Source: Lingula anatina (taxonomy: Eukaryota > Brachiopoda > Lingulata > Lingulida > Lingulidae). Taken from it: 30,304 nucleotides of DNA. The DNA lies in assembly GCF_001039355.2 (NCBI RefSeq), contig NW_019775678.1, positions 55,229 to 85,532 of the forward strand. Direction: 5' to 3'. The position numbers and the translations under genes are program-made. Below the pieces are notes generated by a model that was not told the DNA's origin, ran no database searches, and was given only the letters and a program-made list of their open reading frames with translations. Of this stretch, positions 10,839-22,853 are shown piece after piece; the first letter of the stretch is position 1; each line of letters opens with the position of its first letter.

Positions 10839-12395
10839 CATATGTTTAGGAGCGCATCCTGACAAAAAATTCAAATAATTTGAAACAAAGGGTCATCCGT
10901 CATGTGGCGTCCTGCAGAGGCAGACCACTTCAAATGACATCTCTACTCAATTACCGACAAAATGGTCTTTTTCTTAGAAAAGCAAGAAGAAAATTATGAA
11001 TTTTCAGAAAATTCGAACCGCTTAAAGTTCCTTTGTTTCCCAACGAACGATAACCATAAATAAAGAATTCATTCTATTTAAATCTTTAAAACATGCCCTC
11101 CGACTGCGGATAAAAATCTGAAATTGTTGCAAAATTGGGGCAATTCGCCGCACCCACTAACTGAAGAGTATTGTCGTGATAGCAAAGATATATATATACC
11201 AGTCGTACACAGGAGGTTCAAGGCACAGTTTTTACGGTTACAAGGTGCAACAAGTTTGCCCTGTCTCTTAGCATACCTTTGTGGCAGGAATAGAAATTAA
11301 TGTGTGTAAAAGTTGTGCCGTATTTCTAGCTGTAAGTGGTAGCACCGTCAGCACGAGACAATCTCTGGCATAGAACAATTGCAAATTTAACGCATTTTAT
11401 AACATTCTCATGTGTTCATTGTACTCCTATTAAAATGTGTAAAAAAGAAACGAGACCGTCGCAATACCCATGCGTAGAAGATAGACCAGCGTCGCCACCT
11501 ACATCATAAGAATTGATGAGCAGGTGGATATGTGCTGGGCTGACGACTGATGACGTCACTTAGACCAGGTTTAACTTCTCTAAAGCTCTGTAACGTCGGT
11601 GTGAGTGGAAATTTACACGCAGACAGAAAAAACGTTATGCCATACTAGATGCAGAAAGTTAAATTCATAACATATCTTGTAGGTTGGAAAAATATAATGG
11701 GAAAGTGAAGACTATTAATCGTATATGGTGGCTTAAAAAAGACCGAGCTTAAAAAAGGCCTTTGATTAACGTACAAATTGGGTTCTGACATTCGGTGCAT
11801 TTTTGTATACACTCAAAAGCTATATACATAATGTCACTATGTTGAGTAAGTGCAATCTAACCCCCAACACGTCAAGTGTGCTGTACTATTTTAACATCAT
11901 AATATCTCCTTTTGTTTGGGTTGCTGAAGTTCTGAGAAGGTACAGTTTCTGCAGTCTCCAGCTATCATATCATAACAGTCTTCTGGCCAGTGAAATATGT
12001 GAGTAAAGTTCACAAACGCTCCAAAGGTTCTACCTCGACCAATTTGTCGACCAATAAAACACTAGCAATATCCCGACTCTCTGTGCTCGGCTGCTAATAC
12101 ATTAACACATTTTGTCTAAGCTAGCCTATACGCCGTTGTGTGCGTTCGTGTGCGTGCACGTTCCGTATAATCCTTTAAAAAATCTGAACTGTGCGTGTTT
12201 TGAATTCACGTCCGTGTTATATTGGCAGCGTTTTAAAGAACCCACTGGCGTGCCAGCTCAGAGTATATCGTTTAGGGGGGTCTCCGGGGCCATGTATTGA
12301 TTTATTCCCCTAATTGCGGAGATTATTATTATTGATGGCAGTCTCGCTCCGAGTAACACTATACCAGACGTCTGCTGTCTGGGGAGGCTGGGAAA
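9551..12395. other. No recognised gene
   Basis: AT-rich. An 87-codon minus-strand frame (10329-10066) begins with a hydrophobic, signal-like stretch but has no identifiable family. TGACGTCA is present at 11551-11558. Otherwise only simple repeats are seen. Confidence 0.45.
10735..10841. repeat. (CT)n and (CA)n compound microsatellite
   Basis: Mixed CTCTCT and CACACA blocks, ending in two (CA) runs split by an AAA. Confidence 0.9.
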
Positions 12396-12580
12396 GTGTG
12401 TGTGTGTGTGAGAGTGTGTGTACGTGTGTTTGTGTTAGTGCGTATGTATTAGAATGTGTGTGTGTGTGTGTGCGTGTGTGTGTGTGCGTGTGTGTTTGTG
12501 TTAGTGTGCGTGTATTAGAATGTGTGTGTGTGTGCGCATGTGTACGTGTGTATTTGTGTGTAAGTGTGTGTGTGTGTGTT
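12396..12580. repeat. Compound (GT)n microsatellite with higher-order repeat
   Basis: GT-rich for about 185 bp. The phrase GTGTTAGTGYGTRTRTTAGAATGTGTG appears twice (near 12432 and 12499), so a longer unit was duplicated within the GT tract. The open plus frame across it (Val/Cys repeats) is an artefact of the repeat. Confidence 0.9.
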
Positions 12581-12962
12581 GGGGGAGGATTACAAGTAAA
12601 GGTTAGGCAGAAAAGATCAAAAGCGTTGGGAGGGTAAATCTATTATTGTACATACATATGAACACTGACACAGTTATATAACGTAAGTCATCTATCCACA
12701 TAGTTGTCAACTGTAAGTCTTTGATTATAGACAATTGTATTGTAAATATACCTGAAAAGGTAACAACATAACCCTCACCCTCACCCTGTCTCACACACAG
12801 CCCTGCGGTATTCGTCAATTACAAACCACATACGGCATACCTGACGTCGTAAATCACTGGGGTTAATGAATAGTTCGTCAGGTGTAAGTTCAACCCGGTA
12901 GTAAAGGGAGCCTGACCCGTGTTTGGCCCGCATTCTTAGAACAAATGGGGTTGGTGCCCTTA

Positions 12963-13111
12963 CTATGTGTGTGAATGGAGAAATGTGGGCTGTTATAGAC
13001 GGCTATGTGTGTGTGTGTGCGTGTGTTTGTGTGTGTGTGTGAATGGAGAAATGTGGGTTGTTTTAGTCGGCTATGTGTTTGTAAATGTAGAGATGTAGGG
13101 CGGCTATAGAC
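12963..13111. repeat. 68-bp tandem duplication containing GT repeats
   Basis: GAATGGAGAAATGTGGG occurs at 12973 and 13041, each followed by a GGCTATGTGT-like end. A third, diverged copy (AATGTAGAGATGTAGGG) follows near 13083. GT runs fill the units. Confidence 0.8.
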
Positions 13112-14739
13112 GTATGAAAACTTGGATAGTTCTCCGTGTTCAAATGGCATTTCACATTTATTTACTTATTTAATTTTGTTCTACATGGAGAGCATCTAAT
13201 GCTTTTAGCGCTTTGCCGCCATTTCTTTGAAAAAAATATTGTTAAAAATTCCAATTTGCAGCAAGTCTTCACTGTTGTCGCTTCTAAATATTTCCGAGCT
13301 TCTGGCGCCCGTATTTTAGTCCATTTGATTCAGTATATACATGTATTTTATCTTCAAATCACATTTTAAAGTTCTCAACACTGCAAAATTAATGTAAACT
13401 TTTGCCCCTAGTAAGAAAGCATTTCTCGGTTGATCTTGGATCTAGATACATGCAGCGAGTGACGTGAAACAATGTCAGTAATTAGACCGAAACACATAGA
13501 TCATTTGGCGTGCTTAGCAACCTTAACCGGCACCTTTTCTCACCCTATGGAATAGCATTGAGACCGAATCCGATACAAACCCGCAAGCATCCATATATTA
13601 TGTAGACGCTGATAGAAGACAGTGCCTTTAAGAAAATGACAGAAGCTATTAAGACAAAGACCAAACACAGAATAGAATGAAGCCACAAAGACGCCATTTC
13701 GAAGCCAAGGTTGTGAGAGAAATATGTTGCACCTGACAAGAATTCACCTGAGGGTTTGTGTTGTAAGCGGCGTCCGGGCAAGTGAATACCACTGCGTTAT
13801 ACAAGTTAGCTGGGAAGCAATGTTCCCGTATCTTTACCCCTCGGCTGCCTGCTATGCCGTGTACGATCACATTTCATAGACATTAACCTACATCATGCAA
13901 CAATGTGATGATAGGATAAAATATTTATAGAAGATTCCAGTTCTTCCAATATAATAGTTAAAGTGTCTTCCGGAAAGATGCAATAAAATGTATATATGTC
14001 TATACACTGCTAAAGTATCCAAGTCCGCATTTAGCACTATCTTTGCATTTTATCTTATAATAAATCATTTTATATCATGGTTTATATCAATATTGTTAAC
14101 TTAATATTGTTATATTAATATTGTAAACTTTCCTCCGCATCCTTTGTTTATAATAATGAACGTAATATTGCATTCCTGAGTTATGGGAAAATGTAATAGA
14201 TGTACAAAGGTTGTTGTCAGTGCCAGAGATACATGTAGATGTACTTAATGGTTATTTTATACAGCGTCTTCAGCTGACGGCTATCTGAACACATTCCTAG
14301 GCAAGTATCAAGGCGTTCATCCGCGTGAGAGAGTCTCAGAGGGTGCTGGCAGCCGCTAGTCAAAGGATAGGAATTCTGGGCAGATAGTACGGTATGGGGG
14401 ACTCATACACCTGGTTCATATGTAGTCTGTATGGAGATAGACTCATTGCTCGCACGTGGTAGAATTACCAGTGACTACATACATTGCGTCATCAATGTGT
14501 TTTTTATCATTAAGTATACTGTGATTAATACAGAGATTTAAGCAACTTTAACAAGGACGCTATTTTGTATTATTCCACTTCCACATAATAATGATAGTTC
14601 ACCTGAAGTGACGGCCTACTTCATTCAGTGTGTGTAAATTAATAAGTGCGATCTCAGTGGCTATATTATATATTATTGAAGCTTTCCCAGTCTGAGACGA
14701 TCTAATGAATCAAATCCGATAAAAACTGGGCACACTGCC
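13112..14739. other. No recognised gene
   Basis: Minus-strand frames at 13545-13870 look partly protein-like (NLYNAVVFTCPDAAYNTNPQ between an acceptor-like cccag and a donor-like CAG|gtgaat) but match nothing I know. The 14,040-14,130 part is AT-rich with repeated AATATTGTTA words. Confidence 0.45.
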
Positions 14740-14792
14740 CCATACATACATACATACACACACACAAACATACATACACACACACACATATA
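14740..14792. repeat. (CATA)n/(CA)n microsatellite
   Basis: CATACATACATACA followed by two CACACACA blocks. It sits just below the candidate exon at 14850. Confidence 0.85.
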
Positions 14793-14849
14793 ACAGTACA
14801 CTGTACAAGCCAGACTACAGGCTCTTTACACTACAGTAGCAGTACTAAC

Positions 14850-14894
14850 CTCGGTGATGGTGTTGTTGGATTTTTCCGGTGGTCGTGGAGGCAT
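14850..14894 (-). CDS. Candidate first coding exon, 15 codons, unknown gene
   Basis: On the minus strand tctcgccATGCC starts MPPRPPEKSNNTITE, followed by GAG|gttagt, a usable 5' splice site in phase 0. The upstream minus-strand sequence (14,895-15,600) is richer in CpG than the rest and carries a TGACGTCA palindrome about 245 bp above the ATG. I could not find convincing downstream exons between 1 and 14,840, so the call rests on the start context, donor and composition only. Confidence 0.2.
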
Positions 14895-16500
14895 GGCGAG
14901 ACAGACGGTAAGACGAGGTGAAGATCAGCGCTCTGTCCCTTGAGGAAATCTCAGGTCAAGCTCCGGGAAGGTCGGCGTGACCGAGAAGGTGAACGGTGGC
15001 TCCGGGGACGTATGGAATACCAGTAGACGGGTTAAAATCCCCCAGGGAACTTAAGGTCACTACCCAAGGTGTCACTTTGGCTGGTTACTACAGTATATGA
15101 CCGGTCCAGGGACCTGGTTTGACCGTTAGGTTAACTCTGACGTCAGGATATCTACCGGGATTAAATGGGGAGCGCTCACTGACCGCGTGGACTCGATGAT
15201 GCTGTATTTGTGCCCGAGAGAAGAAAATCTGGATTTTTCTTCTCAGTAATGTCCTCTTGTAAGTCACTCGCCGGTGGTCAAGCCGCGACAGCCACACTAA
15301 TTTTCCAAGAACGAGAAGACCGCGGAGTCCGTAAAACTCAAAAACAGGCTTCAGATTCCTTAAAAAAATACCCCAAGTCCAGATGGGAAATAAATTTTCC
15401 TCCTGTGTTGTTCTGTCTTTACGACCTGCTATTGTGAAAGGGAATAATTCATCTGCCGTGTTGTAGCCGCCGCCACTCCCTCGATCTCACTCCTACTATG
15501 AGTCTGTCTATGACTCTGCCTGCATTCTTACAAACGTTAGCTACTCTTTACACACGTGGTGAAACAATCAAAAAGTTCAGCGTGGTAAACAACCGCAAAC
15601 TTCTACCGGCCAAAATACTTGAGACGGACGACTGGGGGGAAATATGTAAACGTTAAGTCCAATGAGACTTATTAAAGACCTTAAAACCACGCTGGCAAAA
15701 TTTGAAAGAGTTGTCCTTAATTGCCCACTTTCGTTCTGTTAAGAAAAAGACGGTGGAATCTACCAGAAAATGTCAAACTATTTCTTTCACGACTAGTTCC
15801 TGCCAGAATACGCACAACTTCTTTGAAATATTGTCTTTGATTTCTAGTAAAATGCTGGTTAAAGATTTCCAGGAGAGAAATTCCTTGGAGTGGTGAATAT
15901 ATTTACTTTGAGATGTAAACGCCTTAAGAAATCTGCTGATTCTTTTTCTCCCGGTGGAAATATCGATGCGCTAGAAGGATTCTCCGGACTTCTAGAACTA
16001 TTAACTGCACTCCGGGAAACGAGGACGAAGTGATCTCGTTGTTCGAGTACAAGTAAACGTTTTTCTACAAAACACTGATAAAAAGCACAGTGACTGGAAA
16101 AAACCCGGCGTGTATCCCCGTATTAAGTTTTCCTCTCGGAGGTCAAACGTATCGTAGTTTCCGATTATAAGGTCACTCCCACTGAGTTAGCAACCAAATC
16201 CATTTCTTCCGTTCCTCGGCTTGTGCGACCTAGTTGTCGTTTTCACCATTGAGAGAATGTGATCCATTTCAGTGAGCATGCGCAGTTGAGAACCCTCTGC
16301 TGTTTTTATTGGGTAACAGACGCCGTGCGGAATGAGGTCAGAGTCGTTGTTCATTTCACGGTAAATTCCAAGCTGCACTCACACCCTCACTTCTACAGAA
16401 GGGAGAGAAAGTTCGGGCACTTTGCTGCAACTGGAGCACAACAAACGATAAAGATCTGCCACACGTGTGTGCCGTGTAGTTGGCTTACTGATCTACCGGG
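14895..16500. other. Relatively GC- and CpG-rich stretch, possible regulatory region
   Basis: Lies upstream (minus sense) of the candidate exon at 14850. It contains TGACGTCA at 15138-15145 (CRE/ATF consensus) and TGAGCATGCGCA at 16273-16284, which is 11 of 12 to the NRF-1 consensus on the minus strand. Open frames here are short and show no recognised domains. Confidence 0.3.
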
Positions 16501-16837
16501 TGTAGAATGAGATATGTTTATGTTAGTCATCCTGTCGTATTTCACATGAAATAAGTTTTAAACAAATCTATATCAGAAACAGTTAATTTAACTGCACAGA
16601 ATGAGAGTGTGAGTGAGGAAATCACATTTGTTGCATTGTTTTTTTCTAAGTTTAAAATACAAATACAAGATTATAATAATTTGACACGGCAAAAGTTCGT
16701 TATCCACTGTCAATGTTATTGCTGTAAATCGCGCTCAATTCTGATGGTAGATTAAAAACAATAAAATATAATTAATAAAAAGAAAAGGATAAAAATCATA
16801 TTTGAATTACAAAATATGCATATAGTATGTGGAGAAC

Positions 16838-16880
16838 CTCACTGTAAAAAGGGCGGCAGCTGGATAATTTTTGCAGTGAG
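16838..16880. repeat. Short stem-loop
   Basis: CTCACTGTAAAAA pairs with TTTTTGCAGTGAG with one mismatch around a loop of about 17 bases. No known RNA is recognised. Confidence 0.5.
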
Positions 16881-17949
16881 TTAAAAACATATAAAGAAAT
16901 TTCACTATTGATTTTTTATTGTAATTAATTTTTTGTAAGAATTAAGCTGTTTTTATTTATCATTTTATTTGTAATTTGGTTTTTAGTTAAAAATTAGGCC
17001 GTTTTGTTAACCAAGAATCTTAATCTTTCCTAATATTTTTGTTACATATCTTGGTTATTGTGCTTTAAGTACGAATTTTTATGTTAAGTCTAATGAACAT
17101 TTTTAAAATGGATTTTAGACTTAAAATAAATTTATGTTAATTATCAAATACACTTTTTTTTGTAATTGTTAGCGCAATCATGCAACCGATAACATCATAT
17201 AAACTTGTGTATCATTAAAATCAATAAAACCAATAAAACACTAGATACGCTCACAAAAAGTATGAAATAAAAATTAATAAGTAAACTGAATGGTTAACAG
17301 CCAGTGAAAACATACATCTCTCCCCATATTTCGTGTTCCCAGTGTACGCCCAAGAATTCCTGGCGAACTCACCGTGCCAGTAACTAACACTACACATTCC
17401 CGCCACTAGTAGACATTTTCTTGGGATTTGCCACCCTGGGAGACACGCTTACTTTTCTGACGCTGTCTGAAGTCTTGTATGAGCTACATGTACCTTAATT
17501 AAACTATATGTGCGTATGTGGATCGAACGGGAAGAGCAACATCAAACATAAAAAAACACAAATTGAAATCGCGCTAATTTTTTATATGACTTATTCCACA
17601 CTGTAATCTCATGCATGCACAGGTAGACAAAGAGACAATGTTTCCAGGTAAGTGAAAAGTATACCTGTCTGTACAATATCTCCATGGCAACGAGTAACAA
17701 TCTCCTGGCTACGGTCCGTATACTGACGTTTTGTATCTGACAACTATAACTATGATAATCCAGCTCATGTAACCAAGGTATGCGTAAGAAACCTGATATA
17801 TATTTTATAATAATTATGTAACAAGAAACATTTAGTCGCTTGCATAACCAGCACAAGGGTTGTGTCAGACATGAGAGAAGAGAAAACCTGGCCGTGTTGT
17901 TAAAGAGCAGGTAATAGTAATATGATATTCAGGGTAAAATGGCCTGATC

Positions 17950-18110
17950 CTCGGTAAATGTCAGACACACGGGCGCGCACTATGGGGTCAATATTTATAT
18001 CGGCACAAGTGCGCGAACGGGTGGAGAGGCGAGTCCAAGTGCGCGGGAAGCTGTTACAGGCAAGTCTGACTCAGTGCGAGCGACGGACGTGACTGGCTCA
18101 CTTGGTATTT
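17950..18110 (+). promoter_or_regulatory. CpG-rich, promoter-like patch (candidate)
   Basis: A local CpG cluster (GGGCGCGCAC, two AAGTGCGCG words, GAGCGACGGACG) in otherwise CpG-poor DNA. TATTTATAT at 17992-18000 could serve as a TATA box, and a TGACTCA AP-1-type word lies near 18068. No downstream coding exon was recognised. Confidence 0.25.
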
Positions 18111-18597
18111 TTAGTACGCAATGTTATTTTTCTTGACTAATTTTTTTTTTCTGGCTGTTTTGATTTAGTATACACAACTTCATTCCTGATGAGCCTCCCT
18201 CACCTGGACGGTGTTGGAGAGATTTGTGATTTATGCCACCATCCTTTTATTGATTTTAAATAATTCATATATTTTTTCTTTTCCCCTCTTAATTTGTTTT
18301 ACTCTCTCTCTTTCTCTCTCGTATTCACAGTTATGCTGCATTATTCCAGTGCATGCAAACGTGATTACCTCAGAACACAGCACACTTGCCTCCAGACAAA
18401 ATCAATAGACATAATAGTCAACAGCCGAGCTCGCAGACACTATTTTTACCCATCTTCTAATGATTTTATCTCTTCAAGCAGTGGCCTGATCTTCCCAGTC
18501 AGGCCATTCTCTCAGATCGAATCATAAAGTGAGACGTGTTTGTTGTTAAATACTGGGGCGCTGCACGCATCAATCCAACGATATTTTAGCTAGTTAA

Positions 18598-18866
18598 TTC
18601 CCCTGCGAAAATTTGTCTCATTTCACGCTCACTTACGGTTCTCAGTCTGTCCTAGAACATAATGTTTTTCCCGTTTAATGAAAAATGCTCTTAATCTGTT
18701 CTAGGACATTCTGAAGGATTTTGTAACCCGGGTCGGTCCCAAAATATTTCTCAAACTGTTACATTTATTACATAACAACATTAGAACTTAAAAAATTCGC
18801 CAAATGTTCTAGAATATATTGAGAATCGTAAGTGAACGTTAAATAAGACAAAGTTTTGCAGGGGAA
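18598..18866. mobile_element. MITE-like element with 63-bp terminal inverted repeats
   Basis: The left end starts TTCCCCTGCGAAAATTTGTC and runs through CACTTACGGTTCTCAG to CTAGAACAT. The right end in reverse complement starts TTCCCCTGCAAAACTTTGTC and runs through CACTTACGATTCTCAA to CTAGAACAT. About 53 of 63 positions agree by eye. The 140-bp interior has no ORF. No clear target-site duplication is seen. Its family is unknown and differs in sequence from the two elements in the P450 intron. Confidence 0.82.
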
Positions 18867-20596
18867 GCCAGCAAAAGAGCTCTGCTTCTTTATTTATTTC
18901 ATTCATTTTGTTTGTTTGTTTGTTTGTTTGTTTGTTTGCTTTTTTAATCTAGATCTGCTCTCGAGTTCCAACATTTTATTTACTCAACTACTTATTTATG
19001 TATTTGCTTTCTTTCATATTTTGATTATTGATTTCTTTGCTTATTTGTTTATATATTTTCCCACTTAATTATATGATCTATTGATTTATTCTTTCATTGT
19101 TCTCAGAAGTGTATAAAACCCCTCATATGATGTTTGCTGTAGTAAAATCATTTGCCTTATCAAATGGAAAGGGTTGCACTAACAAAACACCACTTTATCT
19201 AACGCCACAACAACAAGGAGGTTCCCGCGGCGTTGGTTGCCTTTAGGAACATGCGATATATTGGCTTATCCGCTCACTGCAGTGGCTTGACGATAGAAAT
19301 ACAAATTATTTTGCTTTCGTCTTTTTTAAAGGTATAATCACTTTTGTGTTTGTCAATTCGGTAAACGTCAGCTCGGTCCGACGAACGATAGACTTGAAAC
19401 AGTTTTTTTTTTTCTTTCTTTCATTTTTGAATGTATTTTAATATACTGTTTTTTATCTCCCTTTAAATCATAACAAAAGAAAAAAGAACAAACTCATGTT
19501 GCTTTCTTATTTTGGCAAAGGATCAACCAAATGGTAGGGGAATAGACGCCGCGGGTGTGACAAGATTGCACCAATTGTTTTCCATTTAAGCCGCCATAAC
19601 AGAAACAGACCGCGGCCACCCTGGTCGTGACTGCATCGCCAGATTATATCCTGCATAGGACACTCCATGGGATTTACCCGCTAAAATGGATTTCCCGGAT
19701 AAATAAGCAATTTTCTCGTACTCACAAATCATTTATATATCCCTCTCTGTACTTGGATTCAACCTTCAATTAGATTTATAAAGGCTGATTTAGTTTAAAA
19801 TGAGTGGCCAGTCAATTTTACCAGCGATTATCTTTTTAAGCTTCAATTGAAATATCAACATCAGGTACGCTCCAGAAAAAATATCATTTTTATTATTAAA
19901 AATATTATTATTAACAAACTGGCAACCCAAGGGTTGGATAATTACAATCATTGCGTCGTAGTTGAATAATACCACTAGTAATACGAATAAAGGAATATTA
20001 AAAGACATATGTAAACAAATTTAAAACAAAATAACTTAAATGCAAGGTTTAAAAAAAAGAAAGAAATATCAGTTAATTGTGAAACTTGTATATCGCACTT
20101 GTGCATTCAAGGGATTAAATCATTTTTAAAACGTACGTAATGTAAGCTTTAATACAGTGGAAGCAGCTGTGGATCTCAGAAATAAGCATTTGGGGGGTTT
20201 TCAAACCCACTAAGAGTACCTTTAGCTAAAATGCGTCCATTAAGATCAACTAGGTAAAACTAGATTAAAACGCCCAAGCTTTTGGCATATATATCCGACT
20301 CCTTAGGGGACTGTTGAATACATTATTATTTGAACTTTATAGATGTATTTCAGTTTCAAAAATCAATTGCTAAAACAAGATCAACGCGGTTGTTATGATA
20401 AATCATCACTAGATTCTATCTTGGTCCTAATTACATTGTTTTTTTTTATGCTCTGTAATCCTGATAATCGTTACAACAAGGAAGAAGAATGTTTAGTTTT
20501 AACACAAGATAAGGAAGAGGAAGTTAGCCCATCGTTCCATCATGACATCCTTCAAAAAGTGAACTGATCATCGTGCGATGTCACGTGTTAGGTCAC
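18867..20596. other. No recognised gene
   Basis: T-rich at 18,880-19,090, with A/T tracts elsewhere. No supported coding signal. Confidence 0.5.
18907..18938. repeat. (GTTT)n microsatellite
   Basis: About seven TTTG units within a T-rich stretch (18,880-19,090). Confidence 0.9.
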
Positions 20597-20648
20597 GGGG
20601 TCAAATCTTATCCGAGCGAAAAGAAAGTCATATTAAGAGTATCGATTT
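20597..20648. repeat. Dispersed copy of the 21,269-21,380 repeat
   Basis: GGGGTCAAATCTTATCCGAG then CGAAAAGAAAGTCATATTAA and GAGTATCGA. It matches the later two copies with one or two differences over about 48 bases and is in the same orientation. Confidence 0.85.
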
Positions 20649-21189
20649 GCCTCACCAAATAGTTAACGGATTTCCGCAAAAACTGATCAACATTATAAGG
20701 CACTGTCATATCGATACCTAAGTTTCTTGAAAGCGTGCCGAGTAAATGACTAAATCGAGTAGGATACAAGCAGTTATGACTCCTGCATTCTAACGAAATC
20801 AAGTACATGCCCTTATGATTCTAGCATCCTTATCAAAGCCTGTCAATCAAGTACAGGCGCTTATCATTCGAAACCCTTGCTTTTACCCGGAAAATAGCAT
20901 AGAAAACCAAACAAATACGCCGGTAGCTTTTTTTTAAAACATCTAATGGCAAGTGAAGAAAGTTAAAGTTTGCTGGTAATATGTCCAATAAAGTACAATA
21001 GCACATAAAACTGAATTCCTGTTAGAAACATTACAAAAAGTGATTAGAATAAAGCAGACCTTGGCGGCTCAGTCGTTTCCTGCGCTCTCGGGCACCCAGA
21101 GAAACACGTCCAAGACGCCTCCCAGGCTCACTGGGGTTTTACAGAGGGCGGTTTGTGATACGCCCCTTGAACGAGGGTAGGGAATACCC

Positions 21190-21380
21190 CTCAATTACCA
21201 ATCACCAAGATTAAAACAGCTCAATTACCAATCACAGATATATATTCAGGCCAGTCACCAATCACCAAGAATTCCTGAATCAGGGTCAAATCTTATTCGA
21301 ACGAAAAGAAAGTCATATTAAGAGTATCGAATTCCTGAATCAGAGTCAAATCTTATCCGAACGAAAAGAAAGTCATATTT
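21190..21380. repeat. Tandem 60-bp duplication plus short CAATTACCAATCAC repeats
   Basis: GAATTCCTGAATCAG begins at 21269 and again at 21329. Each is followed by GTCAAATCTTATYCGAACGA and AAAGAAAGTCATATT. Three ACCAATCAC words (near 21196, 21227 and 21256) precede it. A further copy of the same block lies about 680 bp away at 20597. Confidence 0.88.
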
Positions 21381-22831
21381 ACGCTGAATATTGGACTCAA
21401 ATAATGCATCACGCTCGAAAAAGAAGGCCAATTACGCGGAACGCAAAAGGAATCCCCTTTCCTCTGGATTCTCAGGGTGTCTGTAGCGAGATGCAGTACA
21501 ATTCAGGGTGAGGCAACCGCCTGGGTCGTGATATACGTACACACAGAAGTATTGCGGTTACACACACCTTTAACAAACAGTGAGGTGGGGTTCCACGAGG
21601 GCATAGAGATAGCGTTCGGTGCATGTACAATTATCTCTGAACAAGAAGGGCACTTGGTTACACATCGAGGGATCTATTCCTAGAATGAAATCAAACAAAA
21701 AAAGTCCAAATTATTTTGATTGGTTTTCCGTTAGCGCGGTTTTTCACGGGTGATTGACGCTTTTTCATCCGATCATCGCCACTTCCTGACGCAGTGACGT
21801 AGAAATAACCGTGCATTTGACAGGAGTCTAAAATTGACTTAAGATAATGATATTAATAAAAAAAATCTCTTGACACCGATATTTGCTGTACCACTGTTCT
21901 ATGCGACGTTAAGCTAGCAAAGCGCGTGACGGAAGGACTTTTAAACGCTCCAGACGCCAATTACCAACCTAGTGTGAACGCGCCTGTGAAAGGCGCTGAC
22001 GTCAGGCCTTAATGAACATCAGACCAAGTCACGCCATTTCTGGGCGTGTTTACAATGTTCACCGCAATTTTATGAATATTGCAGGCGATTAGAACTGCCT
22101 GTACGTGACCCAGTTAGCTCAAAGAAAAAATGGGCCGTGGGAACATCAGGCTGTGTGATATTTTTGTTATGCATGTTTTACTTATTATCTAGTGATGCAT
22201 TGTACCACTGTGCTGTGTTTACTTGGCTTAAAAATCTGTTCAGTTTGGCGAAATATTGCTCAATGTGAAACGGTTGTTAGAAGATCGATAGCTGTACTTG
22301 ATAAGAATGGAGAGACCAGAATTTGCTCAAAGTGCCAGCTAACTCGATCAGTATTTTCATTTTATTCAATTAATGTATCTTAAACGTTACCAAAGCTTTC
22401 ATACGTTTCCTTGGGACTTTCACATTCCTTTGCCTTTTCCAGGAATTTATGGTTCTAACTTTTAAATAAGTACAAGCCAAACCACCGTAAGACAACCAGG
22501 AAATTTTAAATTATGCAACATCATGATGACAGCTCTACATTTTCTAAAATGATTCACTTTGTTTTCAGTTTTTACGCAGCTCCTGGCAAACATTATCTTT
22601 GAAAGCTACTTTGTTATTTACAACATTTGAAAGTGACGTTGTAAATAGGGGAGAGAGAAAAATATCACGGTTGTCAAATAAAATTTTACAATGTGAATTT
22701 TTCTTATATCTACTCTTTTTAAAAACCAACCAGGAAAGATGTTTTGACGAAAATGTGCAGCACACACTTTTAGTACGCACGTACGCGACTTCAGTGCGCA
22801 CGCACGCGCACACCAATTCAAGCATAATTGT

Positions 22832-22853
22832 GTATACGAGAGAGAGAGAGAGA
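22832..22853. repeat. (GA)n microsatellite
   Basis: GAGAGAGAGAGAG run; a Z-DNA-prone GCGCACGCACGCGCAC stretch lies just upstream near 22,795. Confidence 0.8.

Larger units (their letters stand above)
16501..18597. other. No recognised gene
   Basis: Very AT-rich from 16,600 to 17,300. It holds the stem-loop and the CpG patch listed. Short open frames only. Confidence 0.5.

Noticed and set aside
12314-12637. 107-codon plus-strand Val/Cys-rich frame
   Set aside because: It is the translation of a GT microsatellite.
13545-13870. Overlapping minus-strand frames including a hydrophobic MASLWLHSILCLVFVLIASV segment and a possible exon NLYNAVVFTCPDAAYNTNPQ
   Set aside because: Plausible by composition, but no family recognised, and the splice borders are short motifs that occur by chance.
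21477-21683. 68-codon plus-strand frame
   Set aside because: It begins at GTG rather than ATG, which is not expected for an animal gene, and no motif is seen.
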